Shown here: positions 8,133-17,504 of the stretch, one piece after another | How positions within the stretch are numbered: position 1 is the stretch's first letter | How the letters are laid out: every line of letters begins with the position of its first letter | Source: Streptomyces sp. NBC_00440 | GTDB lineage: Bacteria > Actinomycetota > Actinomycetes > Streptomycetales > Streptomycetaceae | Length of the DNA: 64,000 nt | Assembly: GCF_036014215.1 (NCBI RefSeq) | Contig: NZ_CP107921.1 | Span: 5,587,501-5,651,500, forward strand | Direction of reading: 5' to 3' | Notes under the pieces: generated by a model | What the model saw: the letters and a program-made list of their open reading frames with translations, nothing else | Told to the model about the DNA's origin: nothing | The model's database searches: none | Program-made: the position numbers and the translations under genes

Positions 8133-8591
8133 ATGGCACTCACCGACGACCACCCCGGCGAACACGCGGCTCAGGACCCCATCCGGCTGCTGGCGATCCG
8201 TGACACCCCGCTCAGCATCGACGAGGTGTTCAAGGCCGTGGGTGACGAGGCGGCCGGCGGCACGGCGCTCTTCGTCGGTACGGTGCGCAACCACGACGGC
8301 GGCACCGACGTCGACGCCCTCGGCTACTCCTGCCACCCCTCCGCCGAGGACGAGATGCGCCGGGTCGCCGAGCGGGTCACCGAGAAGTTCCCGGTGCGGG
8401 CGCTGGCCGCGATCCACCGGGTGGGCGATCTCGCGGTGGGCGACCTCGCCGTGGTGGCCGCGGTGTCCTGCGCGCACCGCAACGAGGCGTTCGAGGCGTG
8501 CCGGATGCTGATCGACGACCTGAAGCACGAAGTGCCGATCTGGAAGCACCAGACGTTCTCGAACGGCACGGAGGAGTGGGTCGGTATCTGA
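8133..8591 (+). CDS. moaE: molybdopterin synthase catalytic subunit MoaE
   Basis: A 152-residue protein that matches MoaE over its length: GGTALFVGTVRNHDGG, LGYSCHPSAEDEM, a central AIHRVGDLAVGDLAVVAAVSCAHR, and the catalytic lysine region DDLKHEVPIWKHQ. MoaE transfers sulfur from thiocarboxylated MoaD to precursor Z (cPMP) to form molybdopterin in the cytoplasm. No moaD is adjacent, so the small subunit is encoded elsewhere. Start: ATG 8133; no Shine-Dalgarno is visible, and CACCAT seven bases upstream could be the -10 of a leaderless mRNA. The upstream codons in frame carry no family sequence. Confidence 0.93.
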   Translation: MALTDDHPGEHAAQDPIRLLAIRDTPLSIDEVFKAVGDEAAGGTALFVGTVRNHDGGTDVDALGYSCHPSAEDEMRRVAERVTEKFPVRALAAIHRVGDLAVGDLAVVAAVSCAHRNEAFEACRMLIDDLKHEVPIWKHQTFSNGTEEWVGI

Positions 8592-8745
8592 CCCCGTTCC
8601 GGGCCGGGCCGCCTCTATCGGGTGACGCTTTCCGCCATGTGATCGATTTGCGTAACCGCACCCCTGCCGTGAGCGTTGGAGCAGCAGATGACTAATCTGC
8701 TGATCAGTCGGTTCGCGACTGTTCACGGGGGTCCGGAGGTCGGTT

Positions 8746-8955
8746 ATGGGTGCGCTCGCCTGGTTGCTGATTCCGCTCTTCGCCGCGGTGGGAGCTGCCC
8801 TGTGGGGCAAGTGGGCCACGCGGCAGCGCACGGCCGGTGACGGAGCCGAACTCGCCGGCTACGCCCGGTTCCGGGAGGCGATGGAGAAGGAGAGCGCCGA
8901 CTCGGAGACGCCCTCTGACGCTGCTGGTGCCGCGGCACCGGGCGGCGCGGCCTGA
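8746..8955 (+). CDS. small membrane-anchored protein, unknown function
   Basis: A 69-residue protein whose first 20 residues (ALAWLLIPLFAAVGAALWG) form one membrane helix, followed by a basic WATRQR boundary and a hydrophilic, acidic, Ala-rich C-terminal tail. The ATG at 8746 has GGAGG 7 bases upstream. It lies between moaE and the PDZ/Lon-type protease, same strand. No known domain is recognised; the topology suggests an N-in or N-out single-pass anchor. Size and clear ribosome-binding site argue that it is a real gene. Confidence 0.7.
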   Translation: MGALAWLLIPLFAAVGAALWGKWATRQRTAGDGAELAGYARFREAMEKESADSETPSDAAGAAAPGGAA

Positions 8956-9012
8956 TCCGGGCCGACCTGATCCGGGCCCCGGCCCCGAGCGGTGCGCCAC
9001 AGACTGGTCCCG

Positions 9013-9018
9013 TACTGT
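9013..9018 (+). promoter_or_regulatory. -10 element for a leaderless mRNA
   Basis: TACTGT is separated by exactly six bases from the ATG at 9025, and no ribosome-binding site intervenes, so the transcript probably starts at the start codon. Confidence 0.5.
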
Positions 9019-9024
9019 CGTTCC

Positions 9025-10119
9025 ATGCCACGCCGCACCCTGACGCTGCTCACGTCCACTCTCGTGCTGATCGCCCTGCTGTGCGGCGGAGTGTTCCTCA
9101 CCGTCCCGTACGCCGAGATGAGCCCGGGGCCGACCGTGAACACGCTCGGCAAGGCGGGCGGCCAGCCGGTTCTGCAGATCGCCGGCCGCAAGACGTACCC
9201 GACGAGCGGTCACCTCAACATGGTGACCGTCAGGGTCACCCGCTCCGACTACCGCATGAACCTGGTCGAGGCCGTCTACGGCTGGCTCGCGCACGACAGC
9301 GTGGTCGTTCCGCACGACACCCTGTACCCGGAGGGCACGACCGAGCAGCAGTCGACGCAGCAGAACGCCGAGGAGTTCAGCCAGTCCCAGGAGAGCGCCA
9401 AGGTCGCCGCCCTGGACGAGCTGGGTATCCCCGTGAAGTCGCGGACCGTGGTCTCCACGGTGGTCAAGGGCAGCCCCGCGCAGGGCAAGCTGCACGCGGG
9501 CGATGTGATCAAGGACGTGGACGGCAAGGCCGTCACCGAGCCCGCTGACGTGGCGAAGCTGGTCACCCAGCACAAGCCGGGCCAGTCGGTCGTCTTCACC
9601 GTCGTGCCGGCCGGTACCGCGGCCGCCGCGGAGAAGGCGGGCGCCGAGCCGAAGGGCACGAAGAACGTGTCCATCGTCACCGAGAAGGCCCCCGCACCGG
9701 ACCCGGGCCGGGCCATCGTCGGCATCCAGGCGGGCACCGACCACACCTTCCCGTTCCACATCGACATCAAGCTCGCCGATGTGGGCGGCCCCAGCGCCGG
9801 GCTGATGTTCTCCCTCGGCCTCGTCGACAAGCTGACGCCGGGCGACCTGACCGGCGGCAAGTTCGTCGCCGGTACGGGCACCATCGACGACAAGGGCGTG
9901 GTCGGGCCGATCGGCGGCATCGAGATGAAGCTCGTCGCCGCGCGTCAGGCGGGCGCCCGGTACTTCCTGACCCCCAGCGACAACTGCGCTGCGGCCGCCG
10001 CCGACACCCCGTCGGGCCTCACCCTGGTGAAGGTGAAGGCGATGAAGGACGCGAAGCAGGCGATGGACAAGATCCGCTCCGGGGACACCGCCGGACTGCC
10101 CAGCTGCTCTGCCAAGTAG
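9025..10119 (+). CDS. membrane-anchored PDZ / Lon-type serine protease
   Basis: A 364-residue protein: an N-terminal signal anchor (TLTLLTSTLVLIALLCGGVFL), an extracytoplasmic YPTSGHLNMVTV region, a PDZ domain around residues 130-210 (SPAQGKLHAGDVIKDVDGKAV), and a C-terminal Lon-like S16 protease domain. The catalytic dyad is visible as Ser257 in GGPSAG and Lys302 in GGIEMK, 45 residues apart as in Lon. It probably degrades or processes exported or membrane proteins on the outer face. The ATG at 9025 sits six bases after a TACTGT -10, pointing to leaderless translation. The family is universal in actinobacteria; the substrate is unknown. Confidence 0.9.
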   Translation: MPRRTLTLLTSTLVLIALLCGGVFLTVPYAEMSPGPTVNTLGKAGGQPVLQIAGRKTYPTSGHLNMVTVRVTRSDYRMNLVEAVYGWLAHDSVVVPHDTLYPEGTTEQQSTQQNAEEFSQSQESAKVAALDELGIPVKSRTVVSTVVKGSPAQGKLHAGDVIKDVDGKAVTEPADVAKLVTQHKPGQSVVFTVVPAGTAAAAEKAGAEPKGTKNVSIVTEKAPAPDPGRAIVGIQAGTDHTFPFHIDIKLADVGGPSAGLMFSLGLVDKLTPGDLTGGKFVAGTGTIDDKGVVGPIGGIEMKLVAARQAGARYFLTPSDNCAAAAADTPSGLTLVKVKAMKDAKQAMDKIRSGDTAGLPSCSAK

Positions 10120-10218
10120 CCACGCGGGCGTCTTCGTGTACGTACGCGCGTGAAGAGGCGGTACGCACACAGCCGCATGGACACGTGGCGGAGCAGCCCG
10201 GCCGCCCCGTCCCGCCGC

Positions 10219-10779
10219 TTACGCCTCGAACGTCACCGAGAGCGCCTCGGCGAGGCCGGGGACCAGCTCCGAGCCGGTGAGCACCTCGTTCGGCGAGTCC
10301 TTCGCGCGCAGCCGCAGCGCCGACTCACGGGTGCCGTCCCGCAGTACCGCCACGGTCATCCGGACCTCCTGCCGGTCCGGGTGCTGGGCCACCCAGGCCG
10401 TCAGCTGCGCCTCGTCCATCCCGTCCGGTACGGACGCCTCGGCCGACGGCGGCAGCATCAGCCGCTCCACTGTCATGGCGCAGCCGGCGACCGCGTCGGG
10501 CCAGGCGATGGTGGCGAGGAACTCGTCGAGCGGGGTGGTGTCCGGGATCTCGTCCTGTTCGACGGGGGTCAGCGACGCGGCGGGCTCGCCGTCATCGAGA
10601 CCGAGCTGGGCGGCCAGGCCCGGTTCCTGGGTGCGGAGCTTCGCGGTGTCCACGAGTGCGAAGAGTCGGGCGGGCTGGTCCCAGCCGAGACCGGACGCGT
10701 ACTCGTCGATTTCGAGCACTGCCACGGTGAGCGGACTGGCGGCCATCGGAGGGCCTGAGGGCGAAGAAAGGTTGGGCAT
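10219..10779 (-). CDS. PPA1309 family protein
   Basis: 186 residues from ATG 10779-10777 (MPNLSSPSG). The protein carries SPLTVAVLEIDEYASGLGWDQPARLFALVDT and LRLRAKDSPNEVL, which I recognise from the conserved actinobacterial PPA1309 family that lies next to UPF0182 in many genomes. No catalytic motif, signal peptide or membrane segment is visible. It is convergent with the PDZ/Lon gene and divergent from UPF0182, and shares a 124-bp promoter gap with the latter. The open frame continues upstream over the UPF0182 5' end, but those codons do not look like protein of this family. Function unknown. Confidence 0.8.
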   Translation of the reverse strand: MPNLSSPSGPPMAASPLTVAVLEIDEYASGLGWDQPARLFALVDTAKLRTQEPGLAAQLGLDDGEPAASLTPVEQDEIPDTTPLDEFLATIAWPDAVAGCAMTVERLMLPPSAEASVPDGMDEAQLTAWVAQHPDRQEVRMTVAVLRDGTRESALRLRAKDSPNEVLTGSELVPGLAEALSVTFEA

Positions 10780-10903
10780 GGGCAATATCCTGCCCTCTTC
10801 CACCCCGGGAACGGGAACTGGGTAAAGCCTCAGTAAGTTGCATGAGTGGGCTCTACGATCGCGGGGCCTGCTCCACACGACCGCAAACTTCGAGGTGCGC
10901 ACG

Positions 10904-13792
10904 TTGGCTTTCCAGATGCCGGACCGCGGCGGAGGCCCGACCGGGCCACGGATCAGAGTGGGACGGCCGTCCCGCGGCGCCCGGACCCTGCTGATGACAC
11001 TGGGCGTGCTGATCGTCCTGGCCATGGCGTTCATCATGTTCGCCGGGTTCTGGACCGACTGGCTCTGGTACAGATCCGTCGACTACTCATCCGTCTTCAC
11101 CACCACCCTGTGGACGAAGATCGGGCTCTTCCTCGTCTTCGGCGTACTGATGGGGGCCGCCGTCGGCCTCAACATCTGGCTGGCGCACCGGCTCCGGCCG
11201 CCGCTGAGCGCGATGTCGCTGGAGCAGCAGAACCTCGACCGCTACCGGATGGGCATCGCCCCGTACAAGAAGTGGCTGCTGCTCGGGGTGACGGCGGTCG
11301 TCGGGCTGATCGCCGGTGCCTCCGCCTCCGGGCAGTGGCGCACCTGGCTGATGTTCGTCAACGGTGTGCCGTTCGGGCAGAAGGACCCCCAGTTCAAGCT
11401 GGACGTGTCCTTCTACACCTTCGATCTGCCCTGGTACCGCTTCCTGCTGGGCTTCGGCTTCGCCGCCGCGGTGCTCTCGCTGATCGCCGCCGCGCTGGTG
11501 CACTACCTGTACGGAGGGCTGCGCGTCACGAGCCCCGGCGCGCGCGCCACATCGGCGGCCACCGGCCATCTGTCGGTGCTGCTCGGTATCTTCGTGGCGT
11601 TCAAGGCCGTGGCGTACTGGCTCGACCGGTACGGACTCGCGGTCAAGTCCAGCGACTTCAAGGCCACGGGCAACTGGACGGGCCTGCGGTATGTGGACGC
11701 CAACGCCTATCTCCCGGCGAAGACGATCCTGTTCTGCATCGCGGTCATCTGCGCCCTGCTGTTCTTCGCGACGCTCTGGCGCCGCACCTGGCAGCTGCCG
11801 GTGATCGGCTTCGGTCTGATGGTGCTCTCGGCGATCCTGATCGGCGGGCTCTACCCGGCGATCGTGCAGAAGTTCACGGTCCAGCCGAACGAGCAGGCCA
11901 AGGAAGCGCCGTACATCCAGAAGAACATCAAGGCCACGCGCCAGGCGTACAACATCGACGACACCAAGGTCGACCAGTACTCGGGCAAGAGCAACACGAA
12001 GGACACGACCAAGCAGCGCAACGACGCGAACTCGGCGGCCAGCTACCGGCTGATCGACCCGAACGTCGTCTCGCCGACCTTCCAGCAGCAGGAACAGAAG
12101 CGGAAGTACTACGGCTTCCCGGCGACGCTGGACGTGGACCGGTACAACGGCCAGGACACGGTGATCGGGCTGCGCGAGCTGAACATCGCGGGCATCCCGA
12201 AGCACAACTGGATCAACGACCACTTCACGTACACCCACGGCTACGGCGCCATCGCGGCCAAGGGCACGGCCACGGACAGCAACGGAGCCCCGGTCTTCAC
12301 CGAGTCCGGCCTGCCGACCTCGGGATCTCTCCCCGACTACCGGCAGCGGATCTACTACGGCGAGAAGACCACCCAGTACTCGATCGTCGGGGGCCCGCAG
12401 AAGGAACTCGACTACGAGAGCAACGGTGAGAAGAACACCAGTTACCAGGGCAAGAGCGGGGTGGACATCTCCAACCCGCTGAACCGCGCCGCGTACGCGG
12501 TGGCCTTCAACGAGCCGCAGATGCTCTACTCGGGAGCGATCGGCAAGGGTTCGAAGATCCTCTACAACCGCACGCCGAAGCAGCGCGTCGAGGCGGTCGC
12601 CCCCTGGCTGACCATCGACGGCGACTCCTATCCGGCGGTGGTGGACGGGAAAATCCAGTGGGTTGTCGACGCATACACCACCACCAATGGATATCCGTAC
12701 GCATCCCGTACGACGCTCGGTGACAGCACGGCCGACTCGCTGACCGACAACCAGCGGGCGGTGGTCGCCCAGCAGAACCGGGTCAACTACATCCGCAACT
12801 CGGTGAAGGCCACGGTCGACGCCTACACCGGCCAGGTGAAGCTATACCAGTGGGACACCAAGGACCCGGTCCTCAAGACCTGGATGAAGGCGTTCCCGCA
12901 CACGGTCAAGCCGAAGGCGGACATCCCGGCCGACCTGAAGGCCCATCTGCGTTATCCGCAGGACATGTTCAAGGTCCAGCGCGAGATGCTGGCGCTCTAC
13001 CACGTCGAGGACCCGAAGCAGTTCTACAGCGGCAGTGATGCCTGGCAGGTGCCCAACGACCCGACCACCAGGGACAACAGGGCTGTGCCGCCCTACTATC
13101 TGTCGCTGAGAATGCCGGGCCAGAAGGGCGACAAACAGCAGTTCTCGCTCACCACGACGTTCACCCCCAGCGGGCGCCCGAACCTGGGCGGCTTCATGGC
13201 GGTGGACGCGGACGCCGCGAGCCCTGACTACGGCACGATCAGACTCCTCAGAGTCAACTCCGAAGTGCCGGGCCCCGAACAGGTGCAGAACAAGCTCAAC
13301 GGCCTGGCGAGCGTGGGCAACTTCGTCCGGGACATGAAGGGCGCCGACTCGGACATCGAGTACGGGAACCTGCTCACGGTGCCACTGGACGGAGGGTTCC
13401 TCTACGTCGAGCCGGTGTACGCCCAGGGCAACAACGCGCACTATCCGCTGCTGAAGAAGGTGGCCGTCTCGTACGCGGACGCCGACTCACCGGACGGAGA
13501 CACCACGGCGTTCGAGGACACCCTGCCCCAGGCGCTGGACAAGGTCTTCGGGGTGGCCGGGCAGGAGACGAACCCGCCGTCGACCGGGAACACCACGAGA
13601 CCGCCGGCGAACGGCACGGTGAAGAAGGCCATCGCCGACGCCCAGCAGGCGTACGAGGACGGTCAGGCCGCGCTGGCGAAGAAGCCGCAGGACTGGACGG
13701 CCTACGGCAAGGCTCAGAAGGACCTGCAGGACGCCCTCCAGCGGGCGTCCGACGCAGGGGCCAAGGTCAAGCCGAGCGGCAAGAGTGGCTGA
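10904..13792 (+). CDS. UPF0182 family large membrane protein
   Basis: 962 residues from TTG 10904, chosen because GAGGTG lies six bases upstream; the alternative ATG at 10916 has no ribosome-binding site. The N-terminal third holds about seven membrane helices ([40 protein letters not shown] and others) and [16 protein letters not shown] typical of UPF0182. A large extracytoplasmic domain of some 600 residues follows. The C-terminal 70 residues are Ala/Gln/Lys-rich and probably helical ([18 protein letters not shown]). Cellular role is not established; broad actinobacterial conservation suggests an envelope function. Confidence 0.88.
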   Translation: MAFQMPDRGGGPTGPRIRVGRPSRGARTLLMTLGVLIVLAMAFIMFAGFWTDWLWYRSVDYSSVFTTTLWTKIGLFLVFGVLMGAAVGLNIWLAHRLRPPLSAMSLEQQNLDRYRMGIAPYKKWLLLGVTAVVGLIAGASASGQWRTWLMFVNGVPFGQKDPQFKLDVSFYTFDLPWYRFLLGFGFAAAVLSLIAAALVHYLYGGLRVTSPGARATSAATGHLSVLLGIFVAFKAVAYWLDRYGLAVKSSDFKATGNWTGLRYVDANAYLPAKTILFCIAVICALLFFATLWRRTWQLPVIGFGLMVLSAILIGGLYPAIVQKFTVQPNEQAKEAPYIQKNIKATRQAYNIDDTKVDQYSGKSNTKDTTKQRNDANSAASYRLIDPNVVSPTFQQQEQKRKYYGFPATLDVDRYNGQDTVIGLRELNIAGIPKHNWINDHFTYTHGYGAIAAKGTATDSNGAPVFTESGLPTSGSLPDYRQRIYYGEKTTQYSIVGGPQKELDYESNGEKNTSYQGKSGVDISNPLNRAAYAVAFNEPQMLYSGAIGKGSKILYNRTPKQRVEAVAPWLTIDGDSYPAVVDGKIQWVVDAYTTTNGYPYASRTTLGDSTADSLTDNQRAVVAQQNRVNYIRNSVKATVDAYTGQVKLYQWDTKDPVLKTWMKAFPHTVKPKADIPADLKAHLRYPQDMFKVQREMLALYHVEDPKQFYSGSDAWQVPNDPTTRDNRAVPPYYLSLRMPGQKGDKQQFSLTTTFTPSGRPNLGGFMAVDADAASPDYGTIRLLRVNSEVPGPEQVQNKLNGLASVGNFVRDMKGADSDIEYGNLLTVPLDGGFLYVEPVYAQGNNAHYPLLKKVAVSYADADSPDGDTTAFEDTLPQALDKVFGVAGQETNPPSTGNTTRPPANGTVKKAIADAQQAYEDGQAALAKKPQDWTAYGKAQKDLQDALQRASDAGAKVKPSGKSG

Positions 13793-13807
13793 CCGGTAGC
13801 CGGGACC

Positions 13808-13842
13808 GGGCCTGATCAGGGGGAAAAGCCCTGATCAGGCCC
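13808..13842 (+). terminator. hairpin terminator after UPF0182
   Basis: A perfect 14-bp stem GGGCCTGATCAGGG with its complement encloses a 7-base purine loop, 16 bp after the UPF0182 stop. No U-run follows, as usual in Streptomyces. Confidence 0.75.
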
Positions 13843-13878
13843 GATCGCGGGGCGGTAAAGCGGCCGCCCGTGCCGTGG

Positions 13879-13884
13879 TACGGT
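13879..13884 (+). promoter_or_regulatory. -10 box of the first initiator tRNA gene
   Basis: TACGGT lies 14 bp upstream of the mature tRNA 5' end. The equivalent box of the second copy (TAGGGT at 16128) sits at nearly the same distance. Confidence 0.45.
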
Positions 13885-13897
13885 TGCAACACAACGG

Positions 13898-13971
13898 CGC
13901 GGGGTGGAGCAGCTCGGTAGCTCGCTGGGCTCATAACCCAGAGGTCGCAGGTTCAAATCCTGTCCCCGCTA
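13898..13971 (+). tRNA. initiator tRNA-fMet (CAT), copy 1
   Basis: The 74-nt cloverleaf has acceptor 5' arm CGCGGGG, D-arm, anticodon loop CTCATAA and T-loop TTCAAAT. Initiator hallmarks are visible: the C1 base is unpaired with position 72 (T), and three consecutive G-C pairs (GGG/CCC) close the anticodon stem. The 3' CCA is not encoded, as often in Streptomyces. A matching terminator follows. Confidence 0.96.
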
Positions 13972-13980
13972 CTGAAGTCG

Positions 13981-14012
13981 AAGGCCCGGATCTCGAAAGA
14001 GATCCGGGCCTT
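13981..14012 (+). terminator. terminator of tRNA-fMet copy 1
   Basis: A 14-bp perfect stem AAGGCCCGGATCTC with GAAA loop begins ten bases after the tRNA and ends in TTCTTC. Confidence 0.85.
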
Positions 14013-14199
14013 CTTCATGCGTGTCCGAAGCGGCTGCCCGGTTGCCCGTGCGTGCGACTCCTGTGAAGAAGGCGTTGCCTACGGGAAGTTGGGACTGGTT
14101 CATGTTTCACTTACCGCGCTGCGGGAAGTCGACAAAACGCTGTAGTGACCTAGTCGACTGCGATATACCAGGTGTGCGCGAGTTGCACGTAGTGGGACG

Positions 14200-15996
14200 A
14201 TGGTGCTTATGGGGGACAGGGCAACTCTGTTGGAGACAGGGCGGTTTGTGCAGAGGCACGCCGAGGACGACCACGACGCCGTCGACGCGGAGGAAACGGC
14301 TGACGCCGAGACGGAGGCACGGCACCGGAGCGGTGCCGAGAGCGGTGAAACCGTGTCGATGAGCGTACTGGGTGCGCTGCTGCTGCGCCGCGGGGACCTC
14401 GACGGCGCGGAGCGCTGGCTGCGCGCCGCCACCGGGGAGGGGGACCGGGCCGCGGCCAACAACCTGGGCGTGCTGCTGCACCAGCGCGGTTACGCCGAGG
14501 AGGCGGCCGGCTGGTGGCGCATCGCCGCAGTCGCGGGCTCCGCCGCCGCGGCCCACGCGCTGGGCAGACACCACCGGGAACGCGGCGACGAGCCCGCCGC
14601 CGAATACTGGCTGCGCCAGTCCGCCGAGTCGGGCCACGCGCTGGGGGCGTACGCCCTCGCGGACCTGCTGGAGCACCGCGGTGACATCGGCGCGGAGCGC
14701 TGGCTGCGCGCCGCCGCCGAGCAGGGCCACCGGGAGGCCGCCTACCGGCTTGCGCGCGCACTGGACCGCGCTGCCGCGGGCAAGGCCCCGGCGGCCGAGG
14801 CCGAGCGGTGGTACCGGCAGGCCGCCGCGCGCGGCCACCGCCGGGCCGCGCTGCACCTCGGCGTGATCCTGGAGAAGCGCGGCGAGCTCAAGGAGGCCGG
14901 CCGCTGGTACCTGACGTCCGCCAAGGACGGCGAGGCCCGCGCGGCCTGCGCGCTCGGCTTCCTGCTGCGCGACGCGGGCGACGAGGAGAGCGCCGCCGTC
15001 TGGTGGCTGCGTGCCGCCCAGGACGGTGACGGGAACGCGGCCAACGCACTGGGCGCGCTGCACGCCGCCCGCGGCGAGCAGCAGACCGCCGAGCGCTGGT
15101 ACCGGGCCGCCATGGACGCGGGCGACGTCAACGGCGCGTACAACCTGGCCCTGCTCTGCGCCGCCCAGGAGCGGACGGCGCAGGCCGAGCAGTGGTACCG
15201 CCGCGCCGCCTATGCCGGGCACCGGGAGGCGGCCAACGCGCTCGCCGTCCTGCTCCTGCAGAACGGCGACCCGGCCGGCGCGGAGCCGTGGTTCTCCAAG
15301 GCGGCCGAGGCGGGCAGCGTGGACGCCGCCTTCAACCTGGGCATCCTGCACGCCGGCCGGGACGACGACCGCGGCGCCTTCGTCTGGTACGAGCGGGCGG
15401 CTGCGGCCGGGCACACCGAGGCCGCGCTCCAGGTCGGCATAGCGCTGCTCAGGGACGGCGAGGAGCACACCGCGGAGCGCCACCTGCGCTGCGCCGCGGG
15501 CGGCGGCAGCACCGAGGCGGCCTTCCGGCTCGGCGCGCTGCTCGACGCCAGGATGCCGCCGCCGGGCCCGCCCGTGCTCGGCGAGCCCGTCACCGAGAAG
15601 AGCGAGTGCGAGGAGTGGTACGAGCGCGCCGCCGAGCAGGGGCACCGCCGTGCCCAGGTCCGGGTCGGGATGCTCGCCGCCTCCCGCAACGACGTCGAGG
15701 CCGCTGCGGGCTGGTACCGCGAGGCGGCCGAGGCGGGCAGCCGCAACGGTGCCTTCAACCTCGGGCTGCTGCTGGCCCGCGAGGGGAACGAGCGCGAGGC
15801 CGGTCTCTGGTGGGCCAGAGCAGCCAACGCCGGGCACGGCCGGGCCGCCCTGCGCCTCGCGCTGCTCGCCATCCGCCGGGGTGAGCTGGGCGAAGGGCAG
15901 AAGTGGTGCAACCGTGCCGTGGAGCTCGGCCCCGCCGAGGTCGCCGAGCGCGCGGCGCGGCTCAGCGAGGCGCTGCGCCAGGAGCTCACCGCGTGA
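14200..15996 (+). CDS. SEL1/TPR repeat protein
   Basis: About 598 residues, nearly all of it repeats of 34-38 residues with the SEL1-like pattern AERWLRAAAEQGHREAAYRLA; roughly fourteen units can be counted from residue 50 to the end. Such alpha-alpha solenoids bind other proteins. There is no signal peptide, and the first 50 residues are acidic and disordered. Start: ATG 14200 and ATG 14209 (MGDRATLLETGRF) are both possible; orthologues as I recall begin at the second. The gene lies alone between two identical initiator tRNA genes and has its own AT-richer upstream region (14013-14199). No partner enzyme is adjacent, so its clients are unknown. Confidence 0.85.
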   Translation: MVLMGDRATLLETGRFVQRHAEDDHDAVDAEETADAETEARHRSGAESGETVSMSVLGALLLRRGDLDGAERWLRAATGEGDRAAANNLGVLLHQRGYAEEAAGWWRIAAVAGSAAAAHALGRHHRERGDEPAAEYWLRQSAESGHALGAYALADLLEHRGDIGAERWLRAAAEQGHREAAYRLARALDRAAAGKAPAAEAERWYRQAAARGHRRAALHLGVILEKRGELKEAGRWYLTSAKDGEARAACALGFLLRDAGDEESAAVWWLRAAQDGDGNAANALGALHAARGEQQTAERWYRAAMDAGDVNGAYNLALLCAAQERTAQAEQWYRRAAYAGHREAANALAVLLLQNGDPAGAEPWFSKAAEAGSVDAAFNLGILHAGRDDDRGAFVWYERAAAAGHTEAALQVGIALLRDGEEHTAERHLRCAAGGGSTEAAFRLGALLDARMPPPGPPVLGEPVTEKSECEEWYERAAEQGHRRAQVRVGMLAASRNDVEAAAGWYREAAEAGSRNGAFNLGLLLAREGNEREAGLWWARAANAGHGRAALRLALLAIRRGELGEGQKWCNRAVELGPAEVAERAARLSEALRQELTA

Positions 15997-16103
15997 CAGC
16001 GCGGCCGGTCGTGCGCAGGGGCCGGTCGCCGCTGTCACCGGCCGGCCCCGTCCCGCCCGCCCCGTCCTGCCCCGCCCGTCCCGTCCTGCCCGCGGGAACG
16101 GAT

Positions 16104-16133
16104 TTGCGCTGGTCGTCGGTCCCCACGTAGGGT
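16104..16133 (+). promoter_or_regulatory. promoter of the second initiator tRNA gene
   Basis: TTGCGC at 16104 and TAGGGT at 16128 are separated by 18 bp, and the tRNA begins 14 bp after the -10. Confidence 0.5.
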
Positions 16134-16147
16134 TACAAACACAACGG

Positions 16148-16221
16148 CGCGGGGTGGAGCAGCTCGGTAGCTCGCTGGGCTCATAACCCAGAGGTCGCAG
16201 GTTCAAATCCTGTCCCCGCTA
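16148..16221 (+). tRNA. initiator tRNA-fMet (CAT), copy 2
   Basis: Base-for-base identical to the copy at 13898, with identity extending about ten bases upstream and six downstream. It shows the same initiator features (mismatched C1, GGG/CCC anticodon stem) and no encoded CCA. Confidence 0.96.
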
Positions 16222-16230
16222 CTGAAGACC

Positions 16231-16262
16231 GAAGGCCCGGACTCGGAAGAGTCCGGGCCTTC
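16231..16262 (+). terminator. terminator of tRNA-fMet copy 2
   Basis: A 14-bp perfect stem GAAGGCCCGGACTC with a GGAA loop follows ten bases after the tRNA. Its sequence has drifted from the first copy by paired changes that keep the stem. Confidence 0.85.
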
Positions 16263-16306
16263 GGCATGTTTCGGCATGTACGGCTGTCAGCCGTGCGTCG
16301 CGCGTA

Positions 16307-17440
16307 TCAGGGCTTGTGGCCCACCGCCTCCCCGTAGAGCGAGCGGTCCACCACCTTGTTCTCGGGCAGCGGGTCGCCCTGCTCGACCCCGGCGTCCCGG
16401 TACGCCTTCTGCAGCCGGTCCGTCGTGCCCTTGCGGATCTCCCAGTCCATCCGGAGCGACGGTGTCGCGGTCAGCACCGACTTGTCGGTCTTCAGCAGCT
16501 CGGCCAGTGAGGCCGTGAAGCCCTTGTCGGCCTTGTAGTCGCCGGCGAAGTACGTGTTCACGGTCCGGATGTACGCCCGCAGGAAGGCGACACCCGCGTC
16601 CGGGTCCTTGGTCAGCAGATTCGGGCCGAAGAGCAGACCGCCGAGCGGTTCGCCCAGCGGCTGGCCGCCCAGGAAGGTGTACTTCGCGTTCCCGTCGACC
16701 TTGCGCCAGACCGGGTCGAGCAGCCAGGCCGAGTCGACCCCGCCGTTCTGCAGCGCCGTCAGGACGTCCGCCGAGCCGAGCTGCTGGAAGCCGATCGAGT
16801 TGAGACTGCCGCCGTGCTTCTGGAGGGCCTTCTCCATCGCGTAGGTGACGACCGACCCCTTGCCGATCATCGTGCCCATCCTGCTGCCCTTCATGGTCAC
16901 CGACGAAGGGGACTCACCGTCCTTCACCCGCGCCCACAGGCCGCTCTTGGACGCCGGGTCGGGGGAGAAGTTCCCGGCGACCCACTTGATGTCGAACCCG
17001 CCTCGGATGCCGTTCATCACGGCTGCCTCGGGCGCCGCCCACTGCGCGTCGATATCGCCTTTGGCGAGGAGCGGGAGCCCGTCCGGCGTCGGCAGCACCT
17101 TCAGCTGGACGTCCAGTCCCTCCTTCTTGAACTCGCCCTTCTCCACGGCCACTTCGAGTGGTGCGACATACTCCGCGGCCAGTGTTCCGGTCGCGACGAC
17201 CAGCTTGCGTTTCTTCGCCAGCGGCCGGGGGGCGGGCGCGCCCTTCGTACAGCGGGCCGGTGCCCGGCCGGGGGCGAGGTCGGACGGGTCGGTCCAGCCC
17301 TTGGCGCAGCCCGCGACGGCTCTCACCGGGCGGGGCTTCGCAGCGGGCGCCGGCCCGCTGCTGTCGTGTTTCGCGCACCCGGCGGAGACGAGCAGGGAAC
17401 CGGCGACGAACAGGGTCGTGCAGAGCGTGCTGATACGCAT
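16307..17440 (-). CDS. ABC transporter substrate-binding lipoprotein (SsuA/TauA/NrtA type)
   Basis: 377 residues from ATG 17440, with GGAGG six bases upstream. The signal peptide ends in a lipobox (SLLVSAGC), so the protein is a membrane-anchored binding protein. The mature part begins with a Pro/Ala-rich Cys-containing stretch (two more cysteines at about residues 54 and 74), then KLVVATGTLAAEYVAPLEVAVEKGEF typical of the nitrate/sulfonate/taurine binding family. It heads a gene group with the permease and ATPase, all minus strand, although it is the most downstream member. The ligand cannot be read from sequence; aliphatic sulfonates, thiamine precursors or similar anions and heterocycles are possible. 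Confidence 0.85.
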   Translation of the reverse strand: MRISTLCTTLFVAGSLLVSAGCAKHDSSGPAPAAKPRPVRAVAGCAKGWTDPSDLAPGRAPARCTKGAPAPRPLAKKRKLVVATGTLAAEYVAPLEVAVEKGEFKKEGLDVQLKVLPTPDGLPLLAKGDIDAQWAAPEAAVMNGIRGGFDIKWVAGNFSPDPASKSGLWARVKDGESPSSVTMKGSRMGTMIGKGSVVTYAMEKALQKHGGSLNSIGFQQLGSADVLTALQNGGVDSAWLLDPVWRKVDGNAKYTFLGGQPLGEPLGGLLFGPNLLTKDPDAGVAFLRAYIRTVNTYFAGDYKADKGFTASLAELLKTDKSVLTATPSLRMDWEIRKGTTDRLQKAYRDAGVEQGDPLPENKVVDRSLYGEAVGHKP

Positions 17441-17504
17441 GGAGCCTCCGTACGTACGGACATGGGGGCTGCGGATGAACCCGGTCGGGCGGACGGGCCG
17501 GTGT

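Noticed and set aside
6924..8831. 635-codon minus-strand frame over the SDR and moaE genes
   Set aside because: It runs antisense across two recognised genes and their gap; an artefact of high third-position GC.
14107..16206. 699-codon minus-strand frame over the SEL1 gene and second tRNA
   Set aside because: It is antisense to a clear repeat protein and runs through a tRNA gene.
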